Assembly (NCBI GenBank): GCA_012798315.1
Contig: JAAZNL010000032.1
Coordinates: forward strand, 1 to 36,326
Length of the DNA: 36,326 nucleotides
From: a candidate division WWE3 bacterium
GTDB lineage: Bacteria; Patescibacteriota; WWE3; UBA101185; UBA10185
Direction: 5' to 3'
Shown: one piece after another, positions 15,180 through 24,062 of the stretch
How the letters are laid out: the number at the start of each line of letters is the position of its first letter
Position numbering within the stretch: position 1 is the first letter of the stretch
Position numbers and translations under genes: made by a program
Notes under the pieces: generated by a model
Database searches by the model: none
What the model was told of the DNA's origin: nothing
What the model saw: the letters and a program-made list of their open reading frames with translations, nothing else

Positions 15180-15625
15180 ATTTGCTTTTCGAAATGGTCA
15201 ATTTTTTCTAGACGTCTTTTATATCTTATTTCATTACTAAATGGCGTTGAAATCCATGCATCCACAATTTTTTTCGCAGTTTCCACGTTTATGTAATCAG
15301 CAGGAAGAGCCAATATATTGGAATTATCATCGTTTCTGGACGAAGCAGCATGTTCCGGTTGCCAGCTAAGAGCAGCGCGTATTCCTTTTACTTTATTTGC
15401 GAACATGGAAACACCTACACCGTTGCGGCAAATTAAAATACCTTTATTATCAATAGGCGACACTGCTACCTTGTGGGCTAACGGGTACACATAATCAGTG
15501 TAATCATCGTCCTGTTTATATTCCGAAGGTCCCATATCGGTTACATCTACCTGTTTCGATTGAAGATGTTTAATAATCTCGCTCTTTAATTTAAATCCGC
15601 CGTGGTCTGAAGCAATAAATATCAT
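15176..15625 (-). CDS. rpiB: Ribose 5-phosphate isomerase B
   Basis: This enzyme interconverts ribose 5-phosphate and ribulose 5-phosphate. The 149 residues show the RpiB family N-terminus IASDHGGFKLK, the catalytic Cys in GILICRNGVGVSMFANK and GIRAALSW. The usual CGTG loop is CRNG here, a change next to the catalytic Cys that still keeps the following Gly. It lies between lgt and the Rpe-LOG gene with 4-nt overlaps on both sides, so the three are translated as a coupled set. Confidence 0.93.
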   Translation of the reverse strand: MIFIASDHGGFKLKSEIIKHLQSKQVDVTDMGPSEYKQDDDYTDYVYPLAHKVAVSPIDNKGILICRNGVGVSMFANKVKGIRAALSWQPEHAASSRNDDNSNILALPADYINVETAKKIVDAWISTPFSNEIRYKRRLEKIDHFEKQI

Positions 15626-16356
15626 ATTTTAATTTTACTCCTTAATTTTAAAAGTCCGCTAGTTGCTGTAATAAAAACGAATAACGACAGTGTTTGCGCC
15701 ATATTTATTCCTAATACATGCCAGCTTTCTATTCTTAAAAATTCCAGACCAAAGCGAATTAAAGAATACCCCGCCAGATAAATCAGAATAAAATATCCTG
15801 TGCCGACTAATTTGCTCTGTTTTCTATACATAAGACTCAGTGAAATAAAAAGAAATAGATTCAAAACAATTTCGTATGCAAATAAAGGATGAAAATATCC
15901 TACCGACTCGTATCCTGACAAACGATTTTCTTGTGCGATGTATATTTTCCATGGTAATTGTGTTGGCAAACCGTACAATTCCTGGTTAGTGTAATTTCCT
16001 AAACGTCCTAGGGCCTGAGCCAATGGAAGACTCAGGGCGATGATATCTAAATAAGGCAGTATTGTAATATTTTTTTGTTTCGCGTAAAGGTATATAGAAA
16101 CAAAACCACCTGCCAATGCACCGTACAAGGCGAGTCCTCCGTTCCAAATTTTTATTATTTCAGAAGGGTTTGTAATGTAATAAGACCAATCACTGGCCAC
16201 ATGATATGCGCGCGCCCCAAATATTCCGCCCAGTACGCCTACAATCAAAAAGTCCCAAGTCACGTCGGATTTTAACCCAAGTTTTTTGGCATGGCGTTCC
16301 GACAGTACACCTGAAAGATAAATTGATAAAGAAATAATAATTCCGTAAGCAGACAT
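15622..16356 (-). CDS. lgt: Prolipoprotein diacylglyceryl transferase
   Basis: Lgt adds diacylglycerol to the lipobox Cys of prelipoproteins in the membrane. The 244 residues are mostly hydrophobic, with about seven membrane segments. The signature is ALGRLGNYTNQELYG with the essential Arg. The motif GGLALYGALAGG has Tyr where the E. coli enzyme has His, a change I believe also occurs in some Gram-positive Lgt proteins. It is slightly shorter than the usual 260-290 residues. It overlaps rpiB by 4 nt. Confidence 0.93.
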   Translation of the reverse strand: MSAYGIIISLSIYLSGVLSERHAKKLGLKSDVTWDFLIVGVLGGIFGARAYHVASDWSYYITNPSEIIKIWNGGLALYGALAGGFVSIYLYAKQKNITILPYLDIIALSLPLAQALGRLGNYTNQELYGLPTQLPWKIYIAQENRLSGYESVGYFHPLFAYEIVLNLFLFISLSLMYRKQSKLVGTGYFILIYLAGYSLIRFGLEFLRIESWHVLGINMAQTLSLFVFITATSGLLKLRSKIKI

Positions 16357-16359
16357 TAG

Positions 16360-16905
16360 CTAGGCTAAATAAATGCAAAGGACCAGAATGACGGTTATTC
16401 CGCCAAAGAAAATTTTTGTGCCGGATTTCGATGGTTTGGTTTTAAATGCCCAGAACCATTCGTTGGTTTTGTCCTCAAAATATATTTCGCTTAATTTGTA
16501 CAATGAACTGGCAAGAATGGAGAGTACAAAAGCTTTGGCAAACAAACTTTTGGTTGCGGTTACAACAAAAATGCTTAATACAGCGAACACTACCTGGAAC
16601 AAAGCGCTATTTAACGATTTATCTTCAACATCGTCCTTGTGGTATTTTATGTGGTTAACAATGTTGGCAAAATCTCTGTGTTTTAAAAACCCGATCAAAG
16701 TTTTAGAAAATTCTTTTTCCGGTTCTAAGGCGTATGCGTATAGGAAATATTCCATATCTAAAATAAAAGTTCCGAGAAATGCGCCCAAAATGATCTGTGT
16801 GGCTTGAATAGGCAGTCGTATCGATGTAACGGCAATAAGCACAACAGTTAACACTGCTGAGATTAGGATCGGCAACTTAAAGTAGGAAACAACAGTTTTG
16901 TTCAT
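16360..16905 (-). CDS. Multi-pass membrane protein of unknown function
   Basis: The 181 residues show about four hydrophobic segments (near 10-30, 33-55, 105-135 and 162-180) around a polar middle with HRDFANIVNHIKYHKDD. I do not recognise a family. The TATGAT box 7 nt before the ATG suggests a leaderless start and makes this the possible first gene of the lgt-rpiB-rpe operon, since lgt starts 3 bp after its stop. Confidence 0.65.
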   Translation of the reverse strand: MNKTVVSYFKLPILISAVLTVVLIAVTSIRLPIQATQIILGAFLGTFILDMEYFLYAYALEPEKEFSKTLIGFLKHRDFANIVNHIKYHKDDVEDKSLNSALFQVVFAVLSIFVVTATKSLFAKAFVLSILASSLYKLSEIYFEDKTNEWFWAFKTKPSKSGTKIFFGGITVILVLCIYLA

Positions 16906-16920
16906 TGTTTAAATCATATT

Positions 16921-17193
16921 TCATCTGAGCTCTTTTTTCAATTGTGTTAATTTCCACATAAAAAGCCTGCCTTTTGTAAGAGCTTTCTCGGATTTTTTTA
17001 CATGTTCGCGGGCTTTTTCCAAAAGCGATCGGTCTTCGTTTTTTGCCAGTTTAATATATAAAGCTCTGTGTTTATCGTCTCCGAGCTCTTCGGCCAGCAT
17101 GTTGCCGTAAGCCTGATACTCTTTGGTGTTGCGTTTATCGGGCGCAAGTGATTTTTGCATGAGCAGTTCTTTCATGCTTTTCATTGTAGTCAT
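16921..17193 (-). CDS. Small basic helical protein of unknown function
   Basis: The 90-residue protein is charged and predicted helical, with no membrane segment or cysteine pair. Its middle (YQAYGNMLAEELGDDKHRALYIKLAKNEDR) reads like a conserved domain, but I cannot name it. The first ATG has a TTATCT box 7 nt upstream. Met at residues 4 and 7 are alternative starts. Confidence 0.6.
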   Translation of the reverse strand: MTTMKSMKELLMQKSLAPDKRNTKEYQAYGNMLAEELGDDKHRALYIKLAKNEDRSLLEKAREHVKKSEKALTKGRLFMWKLTQLKKELR

Positions 17194-17217
17194 ATTAGTC
17201 AGATAAACAGGCAGTGC

Positions 17218-17586
17218 TTATTCTTTGTTGGCTTGCTCTTTAGCAATCTTACCTATGTAAGGTAACTCGTATTCTACGTTTTGATAGGCTTTCCACATCA
17301 AAAACAGCCATATAAGAATACCGGCTACGCGCACCAATGGTTCTAGGACGTGTCCGATGAATATTATTATCAACGATTGTGCAAGAGACCATGCGATCAT
17401 AAACGCAAGCCAAAATAATATAGCCTGAAACGCATGGAACCTAATAAACTTATTTTTCTTTTCCAAGACAAAAAAAACTATACCTGTAATGAAAGGAAAT
17501 AAATAAGCGAAAGCAGCCACAACATTAGGGTCAAAATTTGCTAGGAGATTATCTGTATTAGTTTTATTTTTTATTTCTTCATCCAT
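17218..17586 (-). CDS. Small membrane protein, DUF4870/Tic20-like
   Basis: The 122 residues begin with a polar stretch, then VVAAFAYLFPFITGIVFFVLEKKNKFIRFHAFQAILFWLAF. This is the typical pattern of DUF4870/Tic20-like membrane proteins, in which a basic-aromatic turn (NKFIRFHA) separates the first two membrane segments. A third segment follows. The role is unknown. It lies between the small basic gene and the DNA ligase on the same strand. Confidence 0.72.
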   Translation of the reverse strand: MDEEIKNKTNTDNLLANFDPNVVAAFAYLFPFITGIVFFVLEKKNKFIRFHAFQAILFWLAFMIAWSLAQSLIIIFIGHVLEPLVRVAGILIWLFLMWKAYQNVEYELPYIGKIAKEQANKE

Positions 17587-17598
17587 ATTAAAATTCTG

Positions 17599-19401
17599 TC
17601 ATAACAAATTACTATTATCAACCTTTTGGGCTTTATACATACGCCTTATCTCGTCTACGGTCGTTGCTTCACTGGGATTTTTATCTTTTCGAAATTTTAA
17701 CAATCTAGGGAACCTAAGAGCATATCCGGCTGTGTGTGTTTGGGAGATGGATATTTCGTCGGCGCCGATTTCTACAACGATTTTCGGCATTACGATAACG
17801 TCAGGCATAAACATTTTGTCCATTAGTACGTTCTGAGGAACTTTATCGGTACGGTATTTGTCGCATAGTTTTTTAAGAAACACCCAATCTTCCTCTGTTA
17901 AACCAGTTCCGATTTTGGTGACGGTTCTAAACACATCTTTCTCCGGGTCGATAACACCAACTAAAAAGCCCCCGATTCCAAATTTAGAACGTACCCCCCG
18001 TCCAGCATAATAACCCAGAACCACGCAATCAACAGAATCATCCAAAAGCTTCTGATCGGCTTTTTTCAGTTTTACCCATGAAAAAGATCTGGCGCCCGCC
18101 TGATACGGATCGTCGGGTTTTTTAACAACAAGACCCTCAAGACCTTTTTGTTTTGCTACATCGTAATATTCTTGCAGTTCGTCCGGATCCCCAGTTTCTA
18201 TGTGCTCATCCACCAAAATTACGTCGCCCGGCTTAATAATTTTGGCTAACAATTCCCGGCGCTCTTTTAGCGGTTTGTTTACTGTGGGTTTGCCGTTGTA
18301 ATACAGAATGTCAAAAACAAAATACTTAAGCGGGATATTTTGAGCCGTGTCTTTAACCCCATGTTTACGTTTTCGTTGAATTGTTTCCTGGAAAGGCAAA
18401 AATGCCCCGGTTTTCCTGTCGTAGCCAATTGCTTCCCCGTCTAAAATAACAGACTCAGCGTTAATTTGCTGTTGTGCCGCCTCCACTAAATCAGGGAACT
18501 GATGGGTGGTTTCTTCCAAATTTCTGGTATACGTGTTTATCAGGTAGTTGTTGACAGCGGAATCCAAGGAAAAAAGGCCTTCTTGAATAACAGTATTACT
18601 CTTTTTGAGCTTTGTCTTATCAAAATGAAGCTGAACGCGTGTTCCGTCGAATTTGTACTCCGCCCACACGGACGTCATTTTTTCTATAGCTTCTTCAGGG
18701 CCGCTTAATCTCTGTGCTTTTTGCGAAAGAATCGGTACTCCTGTTTCTAAACTTATTGAATTTAATGATTTTATCCCATGGCTTTTTAAAGCTTTAGCAA
18801 TCAGGCCTATATCGGGATGCGTGTTATAAACCGATTCTATGCCATCGGCCATTGATTTATCCCCCAACACCACTGCCAAGGCCGCCACAAGAGTCAGTTC
18901 GGTAAAACCGAGTCGTGTTATTCCTAATATGATTCTGACCACATATTTAGCCGAGAGAGGATCCAGCTCATTTAAAAGCGCGGCCGCTTTTTTAACTTTT
19001 AATTCCTGTGATCCAGTACCTTCAATTTCGGCAAGCTCGACCAATCGCGCATGCAAATTTGTGATGGGCATGCTTTTGGTTTTATTTTCCTGTGCCAATT
19101 CAAAAGCTACATTTCCCAAGTCACCTGCTTTGTTGTATAAATCGTTAATTTTCTTCTGATCTACGAGGTGTCCCTGTACTGAATACGCCTGTTCCAAAAT
19201 CCGAATCATCATTTTTTCGGCGATATTGAATTTCGGGTTATCGTATGGGGCTTTTAGTATCCCTAATGCCAAATAAACCCCCTTGTCGATCTCTTCGTTA
19301 TCAAGTTTATTTAGTAGTTCCGCAAGAATTGCCGTAATCTCCAATCTTTTTGAGGTTTCTTCCAATTGCTTTAAATATTGGCTAAATTCAGAGGTTTTCA
19401 T
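17599..19401 (-). CDS. ATP-dependent DNA ligase, archaeal/eukaryotic LigI type
   Basis: The 600-residue protein has an N-terminal helical DNA-binding domain (about 1-215). The adenylation domain carries active-site Lys motif I EYKFDGTRVQ (KxDG, near 250), motif III LDGEAIGY, motif IV EGLVVKKP and motif V SWVKLKK. An OB-fold with VVEIGADEI and a C-terminal FPRLLKFRKDK follow, as in archaeal ligases of about 560-600 residues. Bacteria normally seal nicks with NAD-dependent LigA, so this gene suggests transfer from an archaeal lineage or an added repair role. The ATG at 19401 is chosen over the TTG at 19416. Confidence 0.93.
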   Translation of the reverse strand: MKTSEFSQYLKQLEETSKRLEITAILAELLNKLDNEEIDKGVYLALGILKAPYDNPKFNIAEKMMIRILEQAYSVQGHLVDQKKINDLYNKAGDLGNVAFELAQENKTKSMPITNLHARLVELAEIEGTGSQELKVKKAAALLNELDPLSAKYVVRIILGITRLGFTELTLVAALAVVLGDKSMADGIESVYNTHPDIGLIAKALKSHGIKSLNSISLETGVPILSQKAQRLSGPEEAIEKMTSVWAEYKFDGTRVQLHFDKTKLKKSNTVIQEGLFSLDSAVNNYLINTYTRNLEETTHQFPDLVEAAQQQINAESVILDGEAIGYDRKTGAFLPFQETIQRKRKHGVKDTAQNIPLKYFVFDILYYNGKPTVNKPLKERRELLAKIIKPGDVILVDEHIETGDPDELQEYYDVAKQKGLEGLVVKKPDDPYQAGARSFSWVKLKKADQKLLDDSVDCVVLGYYAGRGVRSKFGIGGFLVGVIDPEKDVFRTVTKIGTGLTEEDWVFLKKLCDKYRTDKVPQNVLMDKMFMPDVIVMPKIVVEIGADEISISQTHTAGYALRFPRLLKFRKDKNPSEATTVDEIRRMYKAQKVDNSNLL

Positions 19402-19422
19402 AGTGGTAGTATACAATATAGT

Positions 19423-20415
19423 TTACTTTAGTTCGTACCGTGATGACTTTGTGCTTCCGGATTTAACAATCAGGCCCGCATCGATAAGTGTCTTTAAATC
19501 CCTAAGAACAGAGTCTTCAGAAATCTTTGGGAAAAGAGCCGGAAAGTCCTTATTTTGGAGTATTCCGTAGTCCTGTAGGTATGCAAGTATGTTCTGCTGT
19601 CTTTCGGTCAATTTTGTTCTACCCGAAACCTTGGCTACTTTTGTATCTTTTGCCAATAATTTAACCTGCTCACCTAAATTAAGGGCACGGTCAGCTAATT
19701 GTTCACTAAAATATTCCAAAACCTGCGTATAGTCGCTGTTAACGCCAATTTCATTTGTTAATAAGTCTATTTCATCCCGGTCTTTATAAAAACTGTCCTC
19801 TAAACTTAACCAGTTTTTAAAAGAGTAATTCCTGGTATTAAGGACCAATTTACAAAGTAATGAAGATATCCAGTTATTAAACTGATCGATAGGTGAAATG
19901 TTTAATATTGTGAATTTTGTGATGGCTGAAACTATAATAGGATGTTCTTCTCTGGCTTCTCTGGTATTTAGCCAATCTACAAATTCCGTAATTTCAGCTA
20001 AAACTTCTTCAGGCCTGATGCGGTTTTGCAATTCTATGCTTCGGTACGAGTTTTGCCTGGTTCTGGGGAGCACGTCTGTCAAAATTATTCGCGCCAAATA
20101 TTTTATGTCCTGTTCCTGAAGGTCATTATTTACTGCTAATTCAGAAGCGGCTTTATAGGCATTAACAAAACTTGCCAGTTCGGGAATAGGGCTTTGATTA
20201 CTTAGCTCGTACACGTATTTTTTTACGGTTTCGTAGCCAAGATTTATTCCTTCCGTTTGTAAACCCGCAAATATTGTATCCGTTTTAGCATCTTTAGTGA
20301 GCTGGTTTTGCCAAGTCTGCAATATTGCTGTGTTTTCTATTATCGATCTGGCATATTCAGCTTTTGCAATACTGTTGAGAACTTTTGTTGTAATAGTAAA
20401 TTCCGGCAAGAACAT
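19423..20415 (-). CDS. Fic-like protein with degenerate active site and C-terminal winged helix
   Basis: The order resembles Fic-domain proteins: an N-terminal segment GLQTEGINLGYETV similar to the family's IEGN...E motif, a helical Fic core, and a C-terminal winged-helix region (LTERQQNILAYLQDYGILQNKD, VLRDLKTLIDAGLIVKSG). The catalytic HPFxxGNGR motif is replaced by ISPIDQFNNW: His, both Gly and the Arg are gone, so AMP transfer is unlikely. It may act as a DNA-binding regulator. It lies between recF and the ligase gene on the same strand. Confidence 0.68.
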   Translation of the reverse strand: MFLPEFTITTKVLNSIAKAEYARSIIENTAILQTWQNQLTKDAKTDTIFAGLQTEGINLGYETVKKYVYELSNQSPIPELASFVNAYKAASELAVNNDLQEQDIKYLARIILTDVLPRTRQNSYRSIELQNRIRPEEVLAEITEFVDWLNTREAREEHPIIVSAITKFTILNISPIDQFNNWISSLLCKLVLNTRNYSFKNWLSLEDSFYKDRDEIDLLTNEIGVNSDYTQVLEYFSEQLADRALNLGEQVKLLAKDTKVAKVSGRTKLTERQQNILAYLQDYGILQNKDFPALFPKISEDSVLRDLKTLIDAGLIVKSGSTKSSRYELK

Positions 20416-20458
20416 CTAAATAATTCTCGCATATTTACCGCAAATTGTAGAGTCTAAT

Positions 20459-21520
20459 TTATCCTAGCTGGATGTAACTACAAGTTGTTAAATCAATAAA
20501 ATCAGGGTTTTCCGCAAATGTGACTATTGTTTGTTGTTTATTTATCATTTGAGTAACCATTGTTTTGTGTTGCTCGTCGAGTTCACTGAAAATGTCGTCC
20601 AAAAGTAAAACAGGGCGTTCTCCCGTTTCTTTTTCAAAAAAATCAACTTCAGCCAATTTAATAGTTAAAATAACAGTTCTCTGCTGTCCTCTCGAACCAA
20701 AATGTGCCAGATTATGCCCGTTATAGATCATTTCGAAGTCATCTTTATGTGGGCCAACTAAAGTTGTTTTGGAAGCTATATCGTGTTGTAAGTGTTTATC
20801 CAAGCGTTCTTCGCTCATTTCGTTTTTTTTGTAAATTATCTGAAGGTCAGTTACATCAGTATCCAGAATTTTTATATAGTCCTTGGTTTTTCCATTTATG
20901 TAGTATAAAAACTCCGATCGGGTTTTCTGTATGGCTTTTCCCAGATGCAATATTTTGTTGTTCCAAAAATCCAATTGGTCTTTGCCTTGCCCGAATTCAT
21001 TAATCATTTCCAATAATCTGTTACGTTGCTTTAATGCCTTGTTGTACTCGGATAATTGCTTTCTATATTCCTTGCTGGTCTGAACTAGCACGTTATCAAC
21101 AAACTTCCGTCTGTCACCGGGGGATCCCGCTACCAAATCAATATCCTGAGGGGAAAACAAAACAGCATTAAACAAGCCAATGAGATGCTGCATTGTTTTG
21201 TTTACCTTATTTACCTTGGCACGTTTTGACGATAGATTTGTTGTGTTGTCAGTAGCAAGAATTTGAACTTCGAGAAGGTATTCATACTCTGTTGACAACG
21301 TATTGGCCGATATTGAACAAAATGTAGTATCGTAGTTTATCATTTCTTTGTCATATCGAGCTCTTTGGGATCTGCCGGTAGCAATGACGTATAACGATTC
21401 TAAAATATTAGTTTTTCCAATTCCGTTTGGGCCGTTAATTACTGTTAAACCGTTTGAGAACTCAAAAGTCTTATTTATGTGGTTTCTGAAATTTTTTAAA
21501 GTAAGATTATTTACTCGCAT
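20459..21520 (-). CDS. recF: DNA replication and repair protein RecF
   Basis: RecF is an SMC-like ATPase that loads RecA at gaps with RecO and RecR. The 353 residues have an N-terminal LTLKNFRNH, Walker A NGPNGIGKTNILE, LFSPQDIDLVAGSPGDRRKFVD, and the C-terminal signature and Walker B LAHFGSRGQQRTV and PVLLLDDIFSELDEQ. The ATG lies one base after the mutM stop. It is a normal-length, complete copy away from the usual dnaA-dnaN setting. Confidence 0.96.
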   Translation of the reverse strand: MRVNNLTLKNFRNHINKTFEFSNGLTVINGPNGIGKTNILESLYVIATGRSQRARYDKEMINYDTTFCSISANTLSTEYEYLLEVQILATDNTTNLSSKRAKVNKVNKTMQHLIGLFNAVLFSPQDIDLVAGSPGDRRKFVDNVLVQTSKEYRKQLSEYNKALKQRNRLLEMINEFGQGKDQLDFWNNKILHLGKAIQKTRSEFLYYINGKTKDYIKILDTDVTDLQIIYKKNEMSEERLDKHLQHDIASKTTLVGPHKDDFEMIYNGHNLAHFGSRGQQRTVILTIKLAEVDFFEKETGERPVLLLDDIFSELDEQHKTMVTQMINKQQTIVTFAENPDFIDLTTCSYIQLG

Positions 21521-21521
21521 T

Positions 21522-22343
21522 TTATTTTTGACAGCTTGGGCAGTGATAAGTACTTCGTCCGTTTATCTTTGTATTTAAAACTCCTGAACCGCACCTGGGA
21601 CATTTGTCCTTTAAATAAATCTTAAAATGTTCCTGATAACTTCCGGGATTACCAAAAATATCCACGTACATCTTATCAGGAAGCGTAGATCCGCGGTGGG
21701 CGATACCTTCGTTTAAAACAGTTATGGCCGCCGTTAAAAGCTTTTGTAATTCGTCCTTCGATAACGTATTAGAAAGGCGGGATGGATCAATTCCGGCTAA
21801 AAACAATGCTTCAGTAGCGTAAATATTGCCTAAACCGGCAACTACTGATTGATCTAATAGAACATTTTTAATACTCGACTTCTTATTTTTTATTGCTTTG
21901 GAGAACGAATCTAGGTCCGGAGTAGCGAAAATAAGATCCGGGCCGTATTTTTTAAGTAGATTAGAGCCTGCTAAATCAGCATAAAACCCAACTTTACCGA
22001 ACATTCTCATATCACTGAATTTTAAAATTCTTGAATAATTGTCAGCTTTTAGCAAAAAAACAACCCGTGTCCAATTATCCGGCGTTTTCTTGTCCCTAAG
22101 CAAAATTCTACCTGTCATAGCCAAGTGAAAGTGTAATATCCCGGTATTTTCAAGTTCTATCAAAATGTTTTTTGCAATTCGCGAGACACCTGTTATTTTT
22201 TTACCTTTAACTAATTTAACAAAAGAATTATTATCAGGTATTACTTTATATTGAGGATCAATTTTTACATCGAGTATCTGGGCGCCAATAATGCTTTTTT
22301 TTAGATCATTTGTGATTGTATGTACTTCAGGGAGTTCAGGCAC
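21522..22343 (-). CDS. mutM: Formamidopyrimidine-DNA glycosylase
   Basis: MutM/Fpg removes 8-oxoguanine and formamidopyrimidines and cuts the abasic site. The 273 residues start with the catalytic MPELPEV (Pro after Met removal). They carry SRIAKNIL with the conserved Lys, QSVVAGLGNIYATEALF of the helix-two-turn-helix, and a C-terminal zinc finger CPRCGS...CPSCQK with the Arg in GRSTYHC. All key residues are present. It is the upstream partner of recF in a repair operon, and the glycosyltransferase stop lies 6 bp before its start. Confidence 0.96.
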   Translation of the reverse strand: MPELPEVHTITNDLKKSIIGAQILDVKIDPQYKVIPDNNSFVKLVKGKKITGVSRIAKNILIELENTGILHFHLAMTGRILLRDKKTPDNWTRVVFLLKADNYSRILKFSDMRMFGKVGFYADLAGSNLLKKYGPDLIFATPDLDSFSKAIKNKKSSIKNVLLDQSVVAGLGNIYATEALFLAGIDPSRLSNTLSKDELQKLLTAAITVLNEGIAHRGSTLPDKMYVDIFGNPGSYQEHFKIYLKDKCPRCGSGVLNTKINGRSTYHCPSCQK

Positions 22344-22349
22344 GGCTTT

Positions 22350-23474
22350 TTACTTTGAATAAATTTGCCACTTTTCCATTACAAACTTCAGAAATTCTTC
22401 TTGAAAGCGTTTTTTAGAGAATTTTTGTACCGATTCCCGAATTGTGTTTTTGTCGTACAAATTTTCCCTAACCGTTTTATCAAAACTTTTTATTGTGTTT
22501 ACAAGCTTGTCTAATTGCAAATCCTCGACAAACATTCCGTTGACATTTTCCTGTATGGTTTCCATGTGGCCACCTGATTTATGCGCCAGAACGGGTAATC
22601 CGTGTGACATTGCTTCTATAGGGACTATCCCAAAATCTTCGTCCTCGACTAGATTAATTAGCCCCAATGCATTGTTTAAGACAATATGCTTTTCACGATC
22701 ATTCAAGCGGCCTTTAAAAATTATGTTGCTTTTTGCCAATTTTCTAAGGTGTTTCTCGTAATTTCCTGTGCCAATTACTACTAACGGAATATCAAGCAAA
22801 TTAAAAGCTTCAATAAGCGGTTCAAAGTTTTTATAGCGTACAAGACGACCCAGTGCCACGTAGTAAGGTTTTTCCAGGTTATTAGTATCTTTAGACTCTA
22901 CCGGAGTATCTATATCTACAGGGGGATAAATGACCGTGGCTTCTCTTCGATAAAATTTAAAGATTCTTTTTTTAGTTTCGTTCGAATTTGTAACAATATA
23001 ATCGGGCCTTTGTGCTGCTGTAAAATCCCATAGTCTTAAGATGTTATCCAGATAACTAAAAAAAAGTTTTAAATACCATCGATTCCGCTTAGTACTTTCA
23101 GTGGAATATTTGTATAAAAACCTTGGCGGGGTATGTATGTATGTGACATGCATTTGTTCAGGTTTGGTAATTATTCCTTTGTTCCATGTAGTACCGTCTG
23201 AAATGATTATGTCGTAATCGCTAAAATCTAAATTTTCAAAGACAGGAGCCATCATAAACGTAAACAAATATTTGGAGGTTTTATTAATGAAGCTTGTTTT
23301 TGGGCATATTATCTGACGGTCTTTAAACGTTGCTGAAAGGATCTTTCTGTTTAGTTTCGCAGTGTATATTGGGGCATTGGGAAATATCTCAATTATAGCC
23401 TCAAGAGTTTTTTCAGCCCCGCCGAATTGAGTAAGAAATTCATGTGCAATTGCAATTTTAGGTGTGTTTTCCAT
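22350..23474 (-). CDS. GT4-family glycosyltransferase
   Basis: A GT-B fold is indicated by IAHEFLTQFGGAEKTLEAI at the N-terminus. The C-terminal nucleotide-sugar site has VALGRLVRYKNFEPLIEAF, IFKGRLNDREK and EDFGIVPIEAMSHGLPVLAHKSGG with the Glu pair of GT4 enzymes. The 374-residue length is normal. It probably builds a surface polysaccharide or glycolipid. The acceptor is unknown. It is transcribed divergently from the secreted protein gene at 23529, and two overlapping TATAAT-like boxes lie 11-17 nt upstream of its ATG. Confidence 0.88.
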   Translation of the reverse strand: MENTPKIAIAHEFLTQFGGAEKTLEAIIEIFPNAPIYTAKLNRKILSATFKDRQIICPKTSFINKTSKYLFTFMMAPVFENLDFSDYDIIISDGTTWNKGIITKPEQMHVTYIHTPPRFLYKYSTESTKRNRWYLKLFFSYLDNILRLWDFTAAQRPDYIVTNSNETKKRIFKFYRREATVIYPPVDIDTPVESKDTNNLEKPYYVALGRLVRYKNFEPLIEAFNLLDIPLVVIGTGNYEKHLRKLAKSNIIFKGRLNDREKHIVLNNALGLINLVEDEDFGIVPIEAMSHGLPVLAHKSGGHMETIQENVNGMFVEDLQLDKLVNTIKSFDKTVRENLYDKNTIRESVQKFSKKRFQEEFLKFVMEKWQIYSK

Positions 23475-23528
23475 AGATTCGGTCTATTATATTATACATT
23501 CGCTATTAAAAACTGTTATCATGTTTTT

Positions 23529-24059
23529 ATGAATAGAAACCGAGGGTTTGCTGTCCCTATTGTTTTAGTATTTACATTAGTTTTTTTAATTCTGCCATTA
23601 ATTTTTTGGTATTCTTTTAACGTTAATTCCGCGGAAACCGTTAAGGGTACATCAGTTAAAAGTGAAGAAAATTCTGTTTTGGTAAAAATAGTTTCACCCT
23701 CAGGACCCTGGGATTTACAGCAATATTTATGCAAAGATAAAAACGAATGTACGGCATCTGTTTTTTCGGGGAAAAGATATGCGACAATAAGTGGTGGAAA
23801 AACCCAGGGCCATTATTTACCTCTTACTAGTCCCAAAAGTTCCGGTGATTATAAGTTTTTGAAAGTCTTTGTAACTGCGGGTTCGGGGTTAACCACGGCT
23901 GATTTCAAAGTGTTAGATTCTCAAGTGCTGCTAGGACATTCCATAGAAAAAATGACGCTCGCAGAAGAATCGCTTTCTCTTGAAGCAGTTTTAATACCCC
24001 TGGAATCATTTGTAAACACAACAGGTGCAACTGAGTCAATTGATTTCATTGCAAAATAA
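23529..24059 (+). CDS. Membrane-anchored exported protein of unknown function
   Basis: From the ATG at 23529 the protein (176 residues) starts MNRNRGFAVPIVLVF, a basic N-terminus followed by one long hydrophobic segment (about 7-30) that resembles a signal anchor or pilin-like leader. A beta-rich outside domain with two Cys (LCKDKNEC) follows. The upstream part of the listed ORF is rejected because a TATCAT box lies 6 nt before this ATG. No family is recognised. It ends 3 bp before the P-type ATPase and is probably in the same transcript. Confidence 0.7.
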   Translation: MNRNRGFAVPIVLVFTLVFLILPLIFWYSFNVNSAETVKGTSVKSEENSVLVKIVSPSGPWDLQQYLCKDKNECTASVFSGKRYATISGGKTQGHYLPLTSPKSSGDYKFLKVFVTAGSGLTTADFKVLDSQVLLGHSIEKMTLAEESLSLEAVLIPLESFVNTTGATESIDFIAK

Positions 24060-24062
24060 ATA

